Assembly (NCBI GenBank): GCA_028274465.1
Contig: CM051458.1
Coordinates: forward strand, 37,796,744-37,860,743
Reading direction: 5' to 3'
Source: Plantago ovata
Lineage: Eukaryota > Streptophyta > Magnoliopsida > Lamiales > Plantaginaceae
Length of the DNA: 64,000 nucleotides
Shown: positions 43,105-56,194 of the stretch, one piece after another
How positions within the stretch are numbered: the first letter of the stretch is position 1
How the letters are laid out: the number at the start of each line of letters is the position of its first letter
Notes under the pieces: model-generated
Database searches by the model: none
Told to the model about the DNA's origin: nothing
What the model saw: only the letters and a program-made list of their open reading frames with translations
Translations under genes and position numbers: made by a program

Positions 43105-44154
43105 AAAACTGACTCATGCATATGCTAATGTAAGAACTAAACACACGAGTGATAAAATCAACAATCGAACTCCGCAAATCTTCATGTCTATTCTAGCTAC
43201 TAATATGCAACATACCAAAATAAATTCGACGTGCGCATATCGCATTACGCTCTTGCTAGACAACAAATAACCTAAATAATAAGGCTCAATTCATACCATA
43301 GTAGCGAAAATTCTAACATCATAAAGCCTCATACCCATCAATTATGCATTCTACCATCACATCCATCATTATTACATCAGTAAACACAATCATATGCAAG
43401 GAATCGAAGAAAAAGATACATTGCATAACAAGATAAAAACATCTAGTAGCAAAATTCCCAAATCAACAATTCAAGCATAATTGAGCATGCAATTGATAGT
43501 AAATAATGCTTCTAATCACACAAACAACCTATCCATACATCATATAAGCCTAATTGAAGCTCAAATTAGAAAACCCCCAAATTTGAAAAATTAGGGTTCA
43601 TAAGAAGATACCTCAGATGTGGAAAACGAATGCACTAGGTTGAAATCTGTTCGGATGAAAAGTAGAAGCACGTGATGGGCTTCGATTGAAGCTATAGAAC
43701 ACTAAATTTGGTGGATTAATGAAGGTTTTACGAAGATTTGAAGCTATTTTCGCGAGTTTCGGTTTTTTGGGGAGTAAGAAGGGTGAAGAGATGAAGAAAT
43801 GAGGTGAATGGGAATTTCTCGCGATTTTAAGCCTGCAGAGTCCGAGTCGTGGGGCGAGTCGCCCCGTGGGGGGCGATTCGCCCCCCACCTCATGAGGCGG
43901 GGAGACGAAAACTTCCGAAAAACGCGTTTTTTAAGTCCCCGAAAACCATTTTTCTCATAAAATCAGTCGAAAAATCTCACTCAAACATAACATAAGCACA
44001 TACGACACAGAGACGAACAAATTCACATATGAAAAGCAAATTGTTCAAGTATGAATGCATGCAATAAAGCGGTAAAAAAAAAACGATAAAAACTCCGGGT
44101 TGCCTCCCGGATAGCGCCATTGCTTAAAGTCTTTGACTCGACTCCTGGTTGCGC
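43105..44154 (-). other. G3 spacer after protease
   Basis: AT-rich noncoding sequence with a GC palindrome block at 43848-43904. Nothing else recognised. Confidence 0.6.
43848..43904. repeat. GC palindrome block in G3 interior
   Basis: GGGGCGAGTCGCCCC followed by GGGGGGCGATTCGCCCCCC and a CCTCATGAGG palindrome. In the same relative place as the array at 26475-26625 in G2. Confidence 0.8.
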
Positions 44155-46305
44155 CTAGCTCTTCTTCTTGAGGGTACTAGACTTCCCCTTCATGGATCTT
44201 CTCCTCATGCTACGAACCTGTGAATAAGAATGAACATAGACAGCAAGACCACAGTAGTTAATAGTGTGAGAAGTATCAGGTGGATCAGATATGGCCCGCA
44301 ACACATGTCGCTTGCCATCCACCTCAATGGTGCAAGTCCTTCGGTAGATGTCTATCACGGAGCGTAGCTTAGTCAAGAACGTTCGCCCCAAGAGAACGAC
44401 ATCCCCCATCCCAGGTGTAGACGCCGGCATAACTACAAAATTGGTGTATACAGAAACTTCACCAATCTTGACCAATACATTCTTCACAACGCCTTCGGGT
44501 CTCACAAAGGATCCATCCGCCAGTTGCACAATAGCCTTATGCTCAGATAGTTTTCCAAGGCTACTCTTCTCGAACACATTCATAGGGAGCACATTAGAGT
44601 AGGATCCCGTGTCTAGTGTGGCACGGACATCTTCAAGCTCACCAATCCCGACCTTAACGTCGAAACTTTGAGGGAGTGGCTCGGGATCCTCTTGCTCCTC
44701 TTTACTCTCGTCAGAACCAAGGTCCTTCTCTTCTTCCTTGGCCAGTGGAGGTTCTTCCTTCTTGCAACACTCGCACTTAGCAACCTTCTTGATGATGATT
44801 TCGACAGGTAGATCACCCACCAAGGTAATGGACATCGACTTCTCAGTGTTGCTAGGCAGCTTGCCTTCCTCCCTACTTGCTCCTCGGTCGATCAACTCTT
44901 GCATCTTTTGATGGGCAAGCCTAGTGCTCTCTTCCAATCGATCAAGCCTCGCCCTAGTCTTCTCAGAATCTTCTTCATAACGTTTGAGAAAATTTTGGGT
45001 GTGATCAACCATCTTTTGCAAGTTCTCCATTAGTTGAGCCGACTTCGACTTCGGTTGCTCTTTTGGAGCGGGGTTTTCGCAGTGATCATTACCATAGTTA
45101 AGCCTACTACGGTCTTGGTTAGGGCCATAAGTTTGGCTAGCCGGTGCATATCCTTGATTGTTTCGGAACCCTCTTCTCCAAAATCCACCTCGAGGATTCC
45201 TACCATCTTGTCCGTAGCTAGCTTCTTGAGTACCAAACTCCGTAGAAAAGGCTTCCTCTTCGCCTCCTTGAACCCAGTTGTCATCATCATATGCGAGCTC
45301 CGATCTACACATATGAGCTCCATGCCCATAGTTCTTGCATATTCGGCAAACTTCGTTCGAAACAGCTGTTCCAGTGGCGCTCTTGAGGACTTGCTTCAAT
45401 TCGTTGGTAAAGCACTCGAATTGATCCCCATTCCCCCTATACATAGGGGCTTATTGAGTAGGTGGAGCTTCAGGTCCACGTCTCCTAACCATTGCCCTTG
45501 GTTCCTTGAACTGCGAACCCTTAGCAAGCCTTTCGAAAACTGCCCAGACGGCTTCTGCGGTTTCCCCCCAAATATTGCCACGGCATTGGAAGTCCACCAC
45601 TTGTTGGTTCTCAAAGGTTAGTCCATTGTAGAAGTGTTGGACTAGGTCAGAAAGCTCAAAACCATGGTGAGGGCACTTGTTCATGAGGTCTTGGAACCTC
45701 TCAAACGCGGTGTAGATGGTCTCATCATAGTCCTGTTTGAATCCAGTGATTTGCGCCTTTAGCGCGGTAGTCAAGGTGTGAGGGAAGTATTTTTCCATGA
45801 AAGCTGAAAAAACCTTCTCCTAAGTGTCCAGCGAGCCTGCTGGTAGAGAACTCAACCATGACTTGGCTCTTTCGCCAAGCCCCATATCAAAAACCTTCAT
45901 CCTCAACTCATCCGTTGTTATTTCAGCTCCGGGTCGTGGGAGTTGGTTGACGAAATCATCGATATCGTGCAAGTACCCCATCACATCTTCCCTTGCTAAG
46001 CCATAGAACCTCGGAAGTTGTTGGAATGCGTGGTTCTTGATTTCCAGATCTCGAGTTGCAGACGAAAGAACAATCGCCGGTCCCCTCATACGATCCTTGG
46101 AGGGTTGAACCCATGCTTTCAGTGGTCTAGCTTCTGCCATTCCGTCGATTTCCTTGAAAAGACTGTGTAGAAATTCAGAGAAATCGGTATCCTCTATTTC
46201 CTCTAATTCACGCCTTTGTAGTAGTCGCCTTCTTTGGTGGTAGACTCTGTCGATCACATCAATTGAATCAGCAAGCGGTGTTCCTTTAGATCGTGTATGT
46301 GGCAT
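44155..46305 (-). pseudogene. gag: G3 gag - zinc knuckle - protease
   Basis: A single reading frame of about 717 codons starting MPHTRSKGTPLAD at 46305, interrupted by a TAG (45820-45822) and a TAA (45451-45453). Gag domain: FQQLPRFYGLAREDVMGYL, VFDMGLGERAKSWL and CPHHGFELSDLVQHFYNGL. CCHC zinc knuckle CRICKNYGHGAHMC at 45348-45307. Aspartic protease at DTG (D codon 44613-44611) with VVLLGRTFL. No RT follows; the frame ends in a basic tail. Apart from the two stops it is undamaged. Whether the stops are lesions or leaky codons cannot be told from sequence. Confidence 0.88.
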
Positions 46306-46430
46306 ACACTATCTGTAACAAACTAGGAAATGAGTATCAGGGAGAGATTAAAAAGGAAAACTAAAAACTACTAGAACTAGGAATTGAATGGTGAAAATAT
46401 AAGCAAATTAAACAGAAAAATGGAGTATAG

Positions 46431-46448
46431 TCCCTGGCAACGGCGCCA
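46431..46448 (-). promoter_or_regulatory. G3 primer binding site (tRNA-Asp)
   Basis: On the minus strand TGGCGCCGTTGCCAGGGA, one mismatch to the tRNA-Asp complement, 3 bases from the LTR. Confidence 0.9.
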
Positions 46449-46451
46449 ATT

Positions 46452-47649
46452 TGATGAACTGAGAATTGTCGGGTTCCAATTAATCAAATAAATTTGTATT
46501 TAGCCAAAGGCAATTCACAACTACAACGAAAACCGTAGTGTAGCAGTAGAATAACCTCGAGTGTCGATCTCTAAGGACTATAACTAGCTTTATCTAATCT
46601 AACTTAAGAATATAAAACAGCAGACGACTTAGCGAAGGTTTTTCTTAACAGATAATGGAGATTGGTGATAGTATGGTCATTCAAAGCATAACATGTTAAT
46701 AATCATGCGTAAATTCCTCGGTCTTGCATGGAGATCTTTGATCAATGAATTGTCCAGTTGTGTTCCGTAATTATTCAACACTACGATGATATAGATTTAG
46801 ATAGATCAAAGAAATAAAGCAATAACTCAGAGTATAATGCGCGATATAGCCATTAGCATAATTATCAACCCTTCGCTAAGAAATCACATACTATCACCAA
46901 AGAGAAGTTTAGCTACTCATAGTTGTCATGCAATCAACAGAAATCATACCACGAATGAATGAAAACTTGATGAAAGATATATAAAAATAAGTAGAAAAGC
47001 TGTAAGATACAATGTTACCGAAGGTTGTCAATCTCCGAAGAACCGCGATCTTATAAGCTCCAAACTGCTAAGAAAAAGTATCTCCTACGCTAAGAACCCC
47101 CAAAACAGGCTCTGGGAAATTCCTACCTAAAACTACAGAGAAAGGTGAGAGAAAAGGTCTGGAAAAGTATGAAAAACGGAGAAAACTGAGCAACTATATA
47201 TAGGCTTTCGAATTGTGTGGGGCGAAGGGCCCCACACACCGGGCGATTCGCCTGGTGTGGGGCGATTCTCCCCACGTCCCGGGCGACTCACCCGGGAGAG
47301 TTTTTCGGCCCAAAACGCGTTTTCGACGTGTTTTTGGATTTCTTCCCCTTTTCGGACTCGGTTTCTACCTTCTAGTGACCTTCTAGACTCCATATTCGGT
47401 CCCTAGACTTCAAATCCTATCTGAATCTTTCAGATACTGCAATTAGGCTTCTGGAACACCAATTCCTTGTCTACTTCAATATAATTGCCCGGAAAACCTC
47501 GTTTTTCAACCAAAACCTGTAAAATAAAAACTAAAGGGAAACGTGACACTATTCTAATAAAGTGCACTAAAACATAGCTAAATTAACATAGCGGATAGCT
47601 AAAATAGGTGAAAAAGACTCAAATGAAAGTGTAAAATACACATTCATCA
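46452..47649 (-). repeat. G3 5' LTR (1198 bp)
   Basis: Partner of 39492-40689. GC palindromes at 47215-47297; TATA box complement at 47194-47203. Several palindromes are slightly damaged (GATTCTCC, GACTCACCC) compared with the 3' LTR. Confidence 0.94.
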
Positions 47650-49336
47650 ACGTTGCAAGATAGATTTACCTTCGGGACAATGTTTAGAACTTGATAGTGT
47701 TTATTTTGTTCCATCCATTGTCAGAAATATTATTTCCATTCCATTGTTAGACAATATGGGTTTTTCCTTTCGATTTGCGAATAATACTTGTTATTTTTCA
47801 TTAAATGATCAGTATTATGGAAAAGCTCGCTTAGTGAATGGTTTATATATTTTGCAAAGTACTCTACCTTTATTTCAAATACATAACAAACAACCGTCTT
47901 CAAGTAGGAAGAATAATCCATCTTATCTATGGCATTGTCGGCTAGGCCATATCAATGAAACACGGATTCAAAGACTAAGGAAGTTGGACTACTTAGAACC
48001 ATTTGATTTTGAATCATATGGTACATGCGAATCATGTGTTAAGGGTAAGATGACGAACAAACCTTTTGTTGGACAAGGTGTTCGTGCCACTCGCTGCTTA
48101 GAGCTCATACATACCGATGTATGTGGACCTTTTAAAGTCCATGCGCGTGGGGGTTATCCTTACTTCGTTACCTTTACTGACGATTTCTCAAGGTATGGAT
48201 ATATTTATCTTATGAAGAATAAATCCGAGACCTTTGGGAAATTCAAGGAGTTTAGGAATGAGGTCGAGAATGAATTGAACCTAAGGATAGTCACTCTTCG
48301 ATCAGATCGAGGAGGTGAATACCTTAGTGAAGAATTTATCGACTACTTGAAGGAAAATGGAATTCAATCGCAATGGACTCCTCCTGGAACACCACAGTTA
48401 AATGGTGTGTCTGAGAGGAGGAATCGAACCCTGTTAGACATGGTAAGATCAATGATTGGATTCTCGACTCTTCCAAAATATCTGTGGGGATATGCACTAC
48501 AAACTGCAATCTACATTCTGAACCGTGTACCATCTAAATCAGTGGAGAAAACTCGTTATGAGTTATGGAAGGGAAAGAAGCCCTCACTGGGCTATCTTAG
48601 ACCTTGGGGCTGTCCTGCAATAGTCAAACTGATGCTCACTGATAAGTTAGATGCCAAGGGTGTCAAAGTATATTTCATAGGCTATCCTCGTCAGACAAGA
48701 GGCTATGAATTCTATCATGCTGAAGATCACAAGGTGATCGTATCTAGAAACGTCAAGTTTTTAGAAGTTGAATACCTCGAAGAAGAGATGTTAGATGACA
48801 TGATAGAACTTGAAGAAATTCAAGACTTTGACACGCGCGAACATGAGTTCTCTAAATCTTCTGATTTGGACTCAAGTTTAGTGGGAGCTTTCGAAGCAGA
48901 CAAGGGTAATGATATGACACTTGCTAGGCATGTCATAGTCAGTGGGAGTCATGTGATTAGATCAACAGTTGAAACCACACCAACAGAACCCATTGTCAAC
49001 CAACCTGTGCAACAAGTTGCACAAGAGCAGCCTCCCGCAAGGGAACAGGGTCGCGGGGCGCGACCAGCTGCATCAGTACCCACTAATAATGTTCGTGTTA
49101 CACGAAGCCAGAAACGAAAAGCACCAGAACCAGTCGAGCTCCGTAGGTCGAAGAGGATCCTAAAAGGACCTCAGAAGCAAAGCCTTATGACAGAAGACAT
49201 CAGTGAACTTGATGTCGGCTTACCAGATCGGGAAGATCCCGAGACCTACAAAGAGGCAATAATTGATATTGACTCAGACAAATGGCAAGAGGCCATGGAA
49301 TTGGAAATGGACTCCATGTACCAGAACCAAGTTTAG
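47650..49336 (+). pseudogene. pol: Copia C copy c: protease end, integrase, linker
   Basis: Resumes the copia frame after G3. A GAG-pre-integrase segment with HHCC zinc site (H64, H69, C95, C98 of the frame from 47744) is followed by the integrase core with D125 (HTDVCGPF), D188 (SDRGGEY) and E224 (NGVSERRN), i.e. D,D-35-E intact. The linker contains [22 protein letters not shown] at 49334-49336 replaces the Trp codon of copy b at the start of RT. Confidence 0.92.
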
Positions 49337-50647
49337 AACTTGGTACATTTGCCCCAAGGGGTTAGACCTATTGGGTGCAAATGGGTCTTTAAATGAAAGA
49401 CAGATGCCGATGGCAAGGTACAAACGCACAAAGCTAGGCTTGTGGCGAAAGGATACATGCAAAGGTATGGCATCGATTACGATGAAACCTTTTCACCGGT
49501 AGCAAAATTGAAGTCCATTCGAATTCTACTTGCGATAGCTGCCTACTATGATTATGAGATCTGGCAAATGGATGTAAAGACTGCCTTCCTCAATGGAAAC
49601 CTTGAGGAAGAGGTCTATATGGTACAGCCGGAAGGTTTTATTAGTAAAACCAGGCCAACTGTTGTATGCAAATTACAAAGATCCATCTATGGGCTAAAGC
49701 AAGCGTCAAGGAGCTGGAATATCCGCTTTGATGAAGCTGTCAAATCATTTGACTTCATCAAAAGCAAGGAAGATCCCTGTGTCTACGCTAGACACAGCGA
49801 CAAAGGAGTCGTTTTCATGATCATTTATGTTGATGACATTTTGATCATGGGAAACGATGCCTCTATGCTAGAAGAGACTAAAGTTTGTTTATCAAGTACC
49901 TTCTCGATGAAGGACTTGGTTGAAGCGAACTACATCCTAGGGATCAAGATCTTTAGAGATAGATCCAATAGGATGTTAGGATTGACACAGTCCACCTACA
50001 TCGATAAAATACTGAAGCGTTATAAGATGGACGACTCAAAGAGAGGCTTTCTCCCAGCTAGGCATGGGATTGTCTTATCAGTTAAGGATGGTCCTAAAAT
50101 TGATGAAGAAAGAAACGCAATGAGTCGTGTGCCCTATGCTTCGGCAGTAGGGTCTATAATGTATGCAATGAATTGCACAAGGCCCGATGTGCCATATGCG
50201 CTTAGTGTCACTTGTCGACACCAACAGAATCCAGGAGTACCTCACTGGACTGCTGTAAAGAACATTCTTAAGTACCTTCGACGGACTAAAGAGATGTTCT
50301 TGGTGTTTGGTGGAGAACCAGAATTAAAGAAGTTGTCTCGATTTCAGAGTTCTTGAAGGAATTGAGGGTTGTTCCTGCTCCCAGTCCAATAACTATTTAT
50401 TGTGACAATACGGGCGCCGTCGCTCAAGCTAGGGAGCATCTACAAACAAGAACAAACATGTACTTAGAAAATATCACGTTATACGTGAGATTATTGATAG
50501 AGGAGAAGTTAGTATAGAACGTGTCTCTACCACGAACAACGTGGCAGATCCTTTCACCAAGGTCTTATCAGTGGAAGTCCACTGAAGACATTATGCTAAT
50601 CTGGGTATTAGGCATAAAGGTGACTGGCTCTAGTCCAAGTGGGAGAT
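49337..50647 (+). pseudogene. pol: Copia C copy c: RT and deleted RNase H
   Basis: RT motifs PVAKLKSIRILLAIAA, MDVKTAFLNGNLEEEVYM, SIYGLKQASRSWN and YVDDILIMGND are present from 49442 onward, after a frameshift near 49395. RNase H lacks a central block: at about 50330 the sequence jumps from ELK to the late RNase H part, deleting SSTEAEY. The pol end (VADPFTKVLS) and the PPT AAGTGGGAGATT (50636-50647) remain. Confidence 0.92.
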
Positions 50648-51305
50648 TGATAGTGTATATGTCCTAGAGACAGTCCTTATTAAGGGAATGGAGCACTTAT
50701 AGAGGGCATATATGTACTATTACACAGGTCAACGTAATATAATATATGTTTGTTGTTTTACTATTGAGTATCGCTTTCATATTTATATTACACCAGGCAT
50801 GCAACTTGTCATATCTCTATTACTGTCTGTATTGATATTAAACATGTCCCCTCGGAAAGATGACCGATCACACAGATAGTGGGAGCTATGTGAGTTATCA
50901 TCTATCCCAAACTCTCCCTAGTCGAGGTTCATCTCGGATGTAGGGGTCTGAATGAACCAGATGAGACTAGTATGCGTGGAGGTTATACTTGTTGGAGCAA
51001 GTGTGAGCCGATCCCACGGCCACGGAACAGATTGTTGGACAATCGAGAAATGTTCCCATAACTGCGCATAGTTGTTCGAAGAAGGATTATCGAACAATGG
51101 AAGTACCCACCGGACACTCCCATCGATGTATGCTCTACACCGAAGTGTCTATGGGAACCGGTAAGTTGTCGAAGTGATGCAGTCGTCCTTTGGACTTACA
51201 GGACTTTATCATCACATTTGTTGCCCCATATCCTTGGTGGACCCGTCGATGTCAGCTCTGAATAAGCAGTTGACCTAAGACACGATCCAGGATTATGGCT
51301 ACATA
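50648..51305 (+). repeat. Copia C LTR c, 3'-truncated (658 bp)
   Basis: Starts TGATAGTGTATATG. It ends inside the LTR at GGCTACATA, where an AT-rich microsatellite and then the leader of copy d begin. The joint uses short CATAC/ATAC homology. Confidence 0.88.
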
Positions 51306-51819
51306 CATATATATATACATACATATATATATGTATGTATTTCTGAGATGCTTTCCATAGGGTGCTTTAATTCTGAACTTTCATTGCGTTTTCTTGTATT
51401 GGCGACCTCGTCTTACAGACTCGCAGTGATCGTCAGATTAGAGTAAGCCTATGGTTATGACTTACTGCATATTGTATCTAGCGACCTCGATAGGTACAAT
51501 ATGTAGGGCATCGGGTTAAATTAGATTTAACAACCAAGAGTTGCGTGACGCAATTGGATAGTCCTACCGGTCATATTATGCTATGCGACCAGCCCCCGTT
51601 GGAGTATAGCATAGTATGGATTTGGATCTTGGCCACTACGGTAACTTGTTGGACATTACCCGTATGTTTGTTGTGGGGGCAAGCATATGTGAAAATAGTG
51701 GGAGCTAAACAGCTAAAGGACCTTGTTGTTTAGTTATGTTGACTGTGTATTTAGAACTAATATTTCAATAGTTGATTTATTATTTCCGTTCTATATTATT
51801 TCTCCTTAGGATATTAGAA
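51306..51819 (+). other. Copia C copy d: leader, 3' part
   Basis: A short AT/AC microsatellite (51306-51334), then sequence matching 37951-38435 almost base for base. No gene. Confidence 0.85.
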
Positions 51820-52888
51820 ATGGCGAGTATCTCGCTCCGTGCTGTCTTAGAGAAGCAAATTTTGACCGGACCAAACTTCCTAGATTGGATCAGGAATATA
51901 CGTTTGGTGCTGAGGTACGAAAGGATTGAGTACGTCTTGGACGAGGTCATTCCCGTGTGCCCCGAAAATCAGACTGCCGATCAGGTTGCTGCTTGGAATC
52001 AAGCCAACAAGGCAAAGTCTGATAAGCATCTTGAGGATGCTAGATCCGCGCAGTGTATTATGATGGTGGCAATGAGCAATGACCTGCAGAGGCAACATGA
52101 AAGCATGTTGTCGTATGAGATGCTGAAGCATCTTGAGTCGTTGTTTAAGACGACAGCTAGAAGTGTTGAATTTGATTTTATCAAAGAGATACACAGATGC
52201 AAGCTCAGTGAAGGAGGGAACATGTCTGAGCATGTTCTCAAAATGATTGGTCTCATTGAAAAGCTTGCCGATGCCGGCGTTAAGCTAGAGAACAAGATCA
52301 TGGTGATCTTTGTCCTTCAATCATTGCCGAGTTCGTATTCGCAGTTCATCATTAACTACACGATGAATGCGAAGGACGTAACACTGCTTGAACTTCATAA
52401 TCTGCTGAAGACATATGATCAAACTCTTCCTAAGAAGGAAAGTCGATCATGCTTGTTGGGCAACCGTCTAACCCAAACCCGAGAAACAAAGGTGCTAAGG
52501 GTAAGGGAAAGTCGGGAGCCAAGGCTAACACTTGGAGTGATAAACCTAAGCGTCCGAACCAGAAAAGGAAGTTCAATAGAAGCGGAAGGGTGCGCACAGA
52601 TGAATGTCTTTTCTGTAAGCAGAAAGGACATTGGAAGAAAGATTGCCCTAAGCTGAGGGCAGATCAAGCTATGAAGCCACCAACTGCTGGCTCAGGTATG
52701 TTTGTTATTGAAATGAACATGACTACTTTTGACTCCAATGGTTGGGTATTAGATACAGCATGTGGCTCGTACATTTGTAATAATGTCTAGGGGCTAATTG
52801 ATCACAGGCTAGTCAAGCAAGGTGAAATCGACTTGCATCTTGCATGTTGGGAACGACAATCCAGTTGAAGCCAAACGCGTTGGACGCT
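51820..52888 (+). pseudogene. gag: Copia C copy d: gag, 5' part
   Basis: Starts MASISLRAVLEKQ at 51820. Keeps the intact zinc knuckle CLFCKQKGHWKKDC and LDTACGSY. Lesions are a one-base loss near 52440 that shifts the frame, a TAG at 52788-52790 and a short repeat of CTTGCAT near 52835. The G3 copy enters at 52889, the same base of gag as in copy c. Confidence 0.9.
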
Positions 52889-54893
52889 TGATGAACTGAG
52901 AATTGTCGGGTTCCAATTAATCAAATAAATTTGTATTTAGCCAAAGGCAATTCACAACTACAACTAACACCGTAGTGTAGCAGTAGAATAACCTCGAGTG
53001 TCGATCTCTAAGGACTATAACTAGCTTTATCTAATCTAACTTAAGAATATAAAACAGCAGACGACTTAGCGAAGGTTTTTTTTAACAGATAATGGAGATT
53101 GGTGATAGTATGGTCATTCAAAGCATAACAGGTTAATAATCATGCGTAAATTCCTCGGTCTTGCATGGAGATCTTTGATCAATGAATTGTCCAGTTGTGT
53201 TCCGTAATTATTCAACACTACGAAGAAAAATCGAAGGTTGTCAATCTCCGAAGAATCGCGATCTTACAAGCTCCAAAATGCTAAGAAAAAGTATCTCCTA
53301 CGCTAAGAACCCCCAGAACAGGCTCTGAGAAATTCCTACCAAAAACTACAGAGAAAGGTGAGAGAAAAGGTTTGGAAAAGTATGAAAAATGGAGAAAACT
53401 GAGCAACTATATATAGACTTTCGAATTGTGTGGGGCGAAGGGCCCCACACACCGGGCGATTCGCCTGGTGTGGGGCGATTCGCCCCACATCCCGGGCGAC
53501 TCGCCCGGGAGTGTTTTTCGGCCCAAAACGCGTTTTCGACGCGTTTTTGGATTTCTTCCCCTTTTCGGACTCGGTTTCTACCTTCTAGTGACCTTCTAGC
53601 CTCCAGATTCGGTCCCTAGACTTCAAATCCTATCCGAAATCTTTCAGATACTCCAATTAGGCTTCTGGAACACCAATTCCTTGTCTACTTCAATATAATT
53701 GCTCGGAAAACCTCGTTTTTCAACCAAAACTTGTAAAATAAAAACTAAAGGGAAACGTGACACTATTCTAATAAAATGCACTAAAATATAGCTAAATTAA
53801 CATAGAGGATAGCTAAAATAGGTGAAAAAGACTCAAATGAAAGTGTAAAATACACATTCATCAAACTCCCCAAACCGAACCTTTGCTTGTCCTCAAGCAA
53901 CTAAGCTAGACTCTAATGAAAAAAACAATGCAACACACAAAATGGAGTCTCATGCCAAAATGAACTAATCTACCGAATCTATCAAAAAACATATGAACAA
54001 AAACCATACAAGTCATAACATGAATATAGGTTGAAGAATGCCTCGATTGACTTATACACATTCACATAAGCACTTATGTCAAGACATGATAGTCTCTCGT
54101 AACATTCTCTACCTGGACCTAGTCAGTGACGACGTAATGAAATATGTTAAGATACGAATGGTTGTCCCGTGCCTATGAAACTGAGGTCTTACTGCTGTTC
54201 ACCAAGTTAAGACTTTTCCTCAAAGAGGTCGAACCAGTACTGGCTCTCATCAAACGAAGGAGGGTTCCCTATAAAAGATAACACTCCCCTATTCTACCCA
54301 TCTCTCAAGCAAAGCCTTAAGCTATTCACCACTTCCTGAATGGCAGGACGAGGGTGGTCTAGAACAGATGACACTCAAAAACAAAAGAAAAGATAGAAAA
54401 TTACAACACGATTACGAACATTACAAGAATTGGAAAATGAGACACAACACTTTGCTAAACTGCTTTTTGACTTTCTTTTTTGGACCCTCCTTTGCTCTTT
54501 TGGGGTCTTTTTCTTTTTTTCTTTTTTTTCCTTTTCCAGTTTCTTTTTTTATTCTTTCCTGGAATTTTTTTTTTCTTTTTATCGATTTTTTAGCCAGCAG
54601 TAGCACAACGAAAAGAGAAACAAAATAACTCACAAACGACTTCCCCAAACCCATTCGAAAGAATAGGTTGGAGTACAAAATTTACGAGAAAGGAAAAATA
54701 AACTCACAACACAGAATTGAAAAACGAAAAAACAAGTCTAATGATAGTGTAACCCCCTCCCCAAACCTATTCGAAAGAATAGGTTGCAAACAAAGGATCA
54801 CACAACCTCACACTACCTCCTTCCTAGGCATTTAGCAATCTCAAAGCATGGTGAAGACTCGTTGCCTCTTAGGTACATAATTACTCGGGAAAA
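52889..54893 (-). mobile_element. G3 duplicate, truncated by G4
   Basis: 3' LTR 52889-53863 (975 bp: about 225 bp missing near 53228), PPT with hairpin 53864-53901, and the 3' untranslated region with A/G tract (54470-54592) and hairpin-PPT units at about 54643 and 54758. TATA complement near 53408 and GC palindromes at 53430-53510. It is cut at 54893 by G4. The left flank ACGCT is the same as for G3. Confidence 0.92.
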
Positions 54894-56173
54894 TGATGAA
54901 TGTGTTTTTTACACTTTCATTCGAGTCTTTTTCACCTAATTTAGCTATCCTCTATGTTAATTTAGCTATATTTTAGTACATTTTATTAGAATAGTGTCAC
55001 GTTTCCCTTTAGACTTTATTTTACAGGTTTTGGTTGAAATTCGGAGATTTACGGGCAATTATATTGAAGTCTACAAGGAATTGGTGTTCCAGAAGCATAT
55101 TTGGAGTATCTGAAGGTTTCCGGATAGGATTTGGAGTCTAGGGGCCGAATCTGGAGGTTAGAAGGCTACTAGAAGTCATAAACCGAGTCCGAAAAGGTGA
55201 AGAAATCCAAAACCGCGTCGAAAACACGAAAATCTCGCGTTTACACTGGGGGGCGAACCGCCCCAGCTCTCGGGCGAACTGCCCCAGAGGAATTCCGGGC
55301 CCATATATAGTTGCGAGTTTTCTCTCCGAAAATCAAATCTTTCCGAGCCTACTTTCTCACCTCTCTCTATAGTTTTAGGTAGGAACTACCCGGGGCCTGT
55401 CCTGGGAGTTCCATAGCTTAGGGGATACTTTTTCATAGCAGATTGGAGCGCGTAGGATCACAATCATCCGGATATTGACAACCTTCGGTAACTTTGTATC
55501 TTACAACTTTTATCTACTTATTTTATATATTCTTTCAATATGTTTTCTTCTATGATTGCTATTGATTGCATGCACATTATGAGTAGCTAAATTTATCGTT
55601 GGTGGTAGTATGTGAATTCTTAGCGAGGGAAGATAATCATGCTAATGGCTATATCGCGCATTATACTCTGTGTCATTGCTTTATTTCGTTGATGAGTTGA
55701 ACACCAAAATTCTCGTATGTTGTATTGATCATTATGCACACTAGGACACTTGTCGGCCAATCAGACTTAATTATCTTCGTAGTGTTGAATGATTACGGAA
55801 CACAATAGGACGTTAGTTGTTGACAGGTCAGACCCATACTATCTTCGTAGTGCACAATACTTACAACAGGACCCAAGATTCATTCAAAGATCTCTATGCA
55901 AGACCGAGGAATTTATGCATGATTATCAACCCATTATGTTAAGAAGGACCATACTATCACCAACCTCCATTATCTGCTTGAAAACCCCCTATTGCTTTTT
56001 ATTTGCTGTTTTATATTCTCTTATTAAATAGATAAAGCTAGTTATAGTCCTGAGAGAACGACACTCGAGTCATTCTGCTGCTACACTACGATTTTCGTTG
56101 TAGTTGTGGATTGCCTTTGGCAAAATAACAAATTTATTTGACTGAACCGGGACTGACAAACTCGCGTTCATCA
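54894..56173 (+). repeat. G4 5' LTR (1280 bp)
   Basis: TGATGAATGTG to GTTCATCA. GC palindromes at 55246-55287 (GGGGCGAACCGCCCC and GGGCGAACTGCCC) and TATA box CATATATAG at 55302-55310. Open frame 55789-56031 inside is not credible. Confidence 0.94.
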
Positions 56174-56176
56174 AAT

Positions 56177-56194
56177 TGGCGCCGTTGCCGGGGA
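56177..56194 (+). promoter_or_regulatory. G4 primer binding site (tRNA-Asp)
   Basis: TGGCGCCGTTGCCGGGGA, exact complement of the 3' end of plant tRNA-Asp, 3 bases after the LTR. Confidence 0.95.

Larger units (their letters stand above)
39492..47649 (-). mobile_element. G3: complete gypsy-type element with gag-protease only
   Basis: It is an 8158-bp minus-strand element with two 1198-bp LTRs, a tRNA-Asp-type primer site, gag, zinc knuckle and protease, and a PPT, but no RT, RNase H or integrase. It sits inside copia C; target copies are ACGCT (39487-39491) and ACGTT (47650-47654), one base different. LTR ends, U3, hairpin-PPT units and A/G tract are close to G1/G4, while gag-protease resembles G2. 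It must be moved by another element's enzymes. Confidence 0.93.

Noticed and set aside
45034-45621. 195-codon plus-strand frame
   Set aside because: Antisense of the G3 gag-zinc-knuckle region.
56177-56194. tRNA-Asp gene fragment
   Set aside because: It is an 18-base primer binding site next to an LTR; no tRNA body follows.
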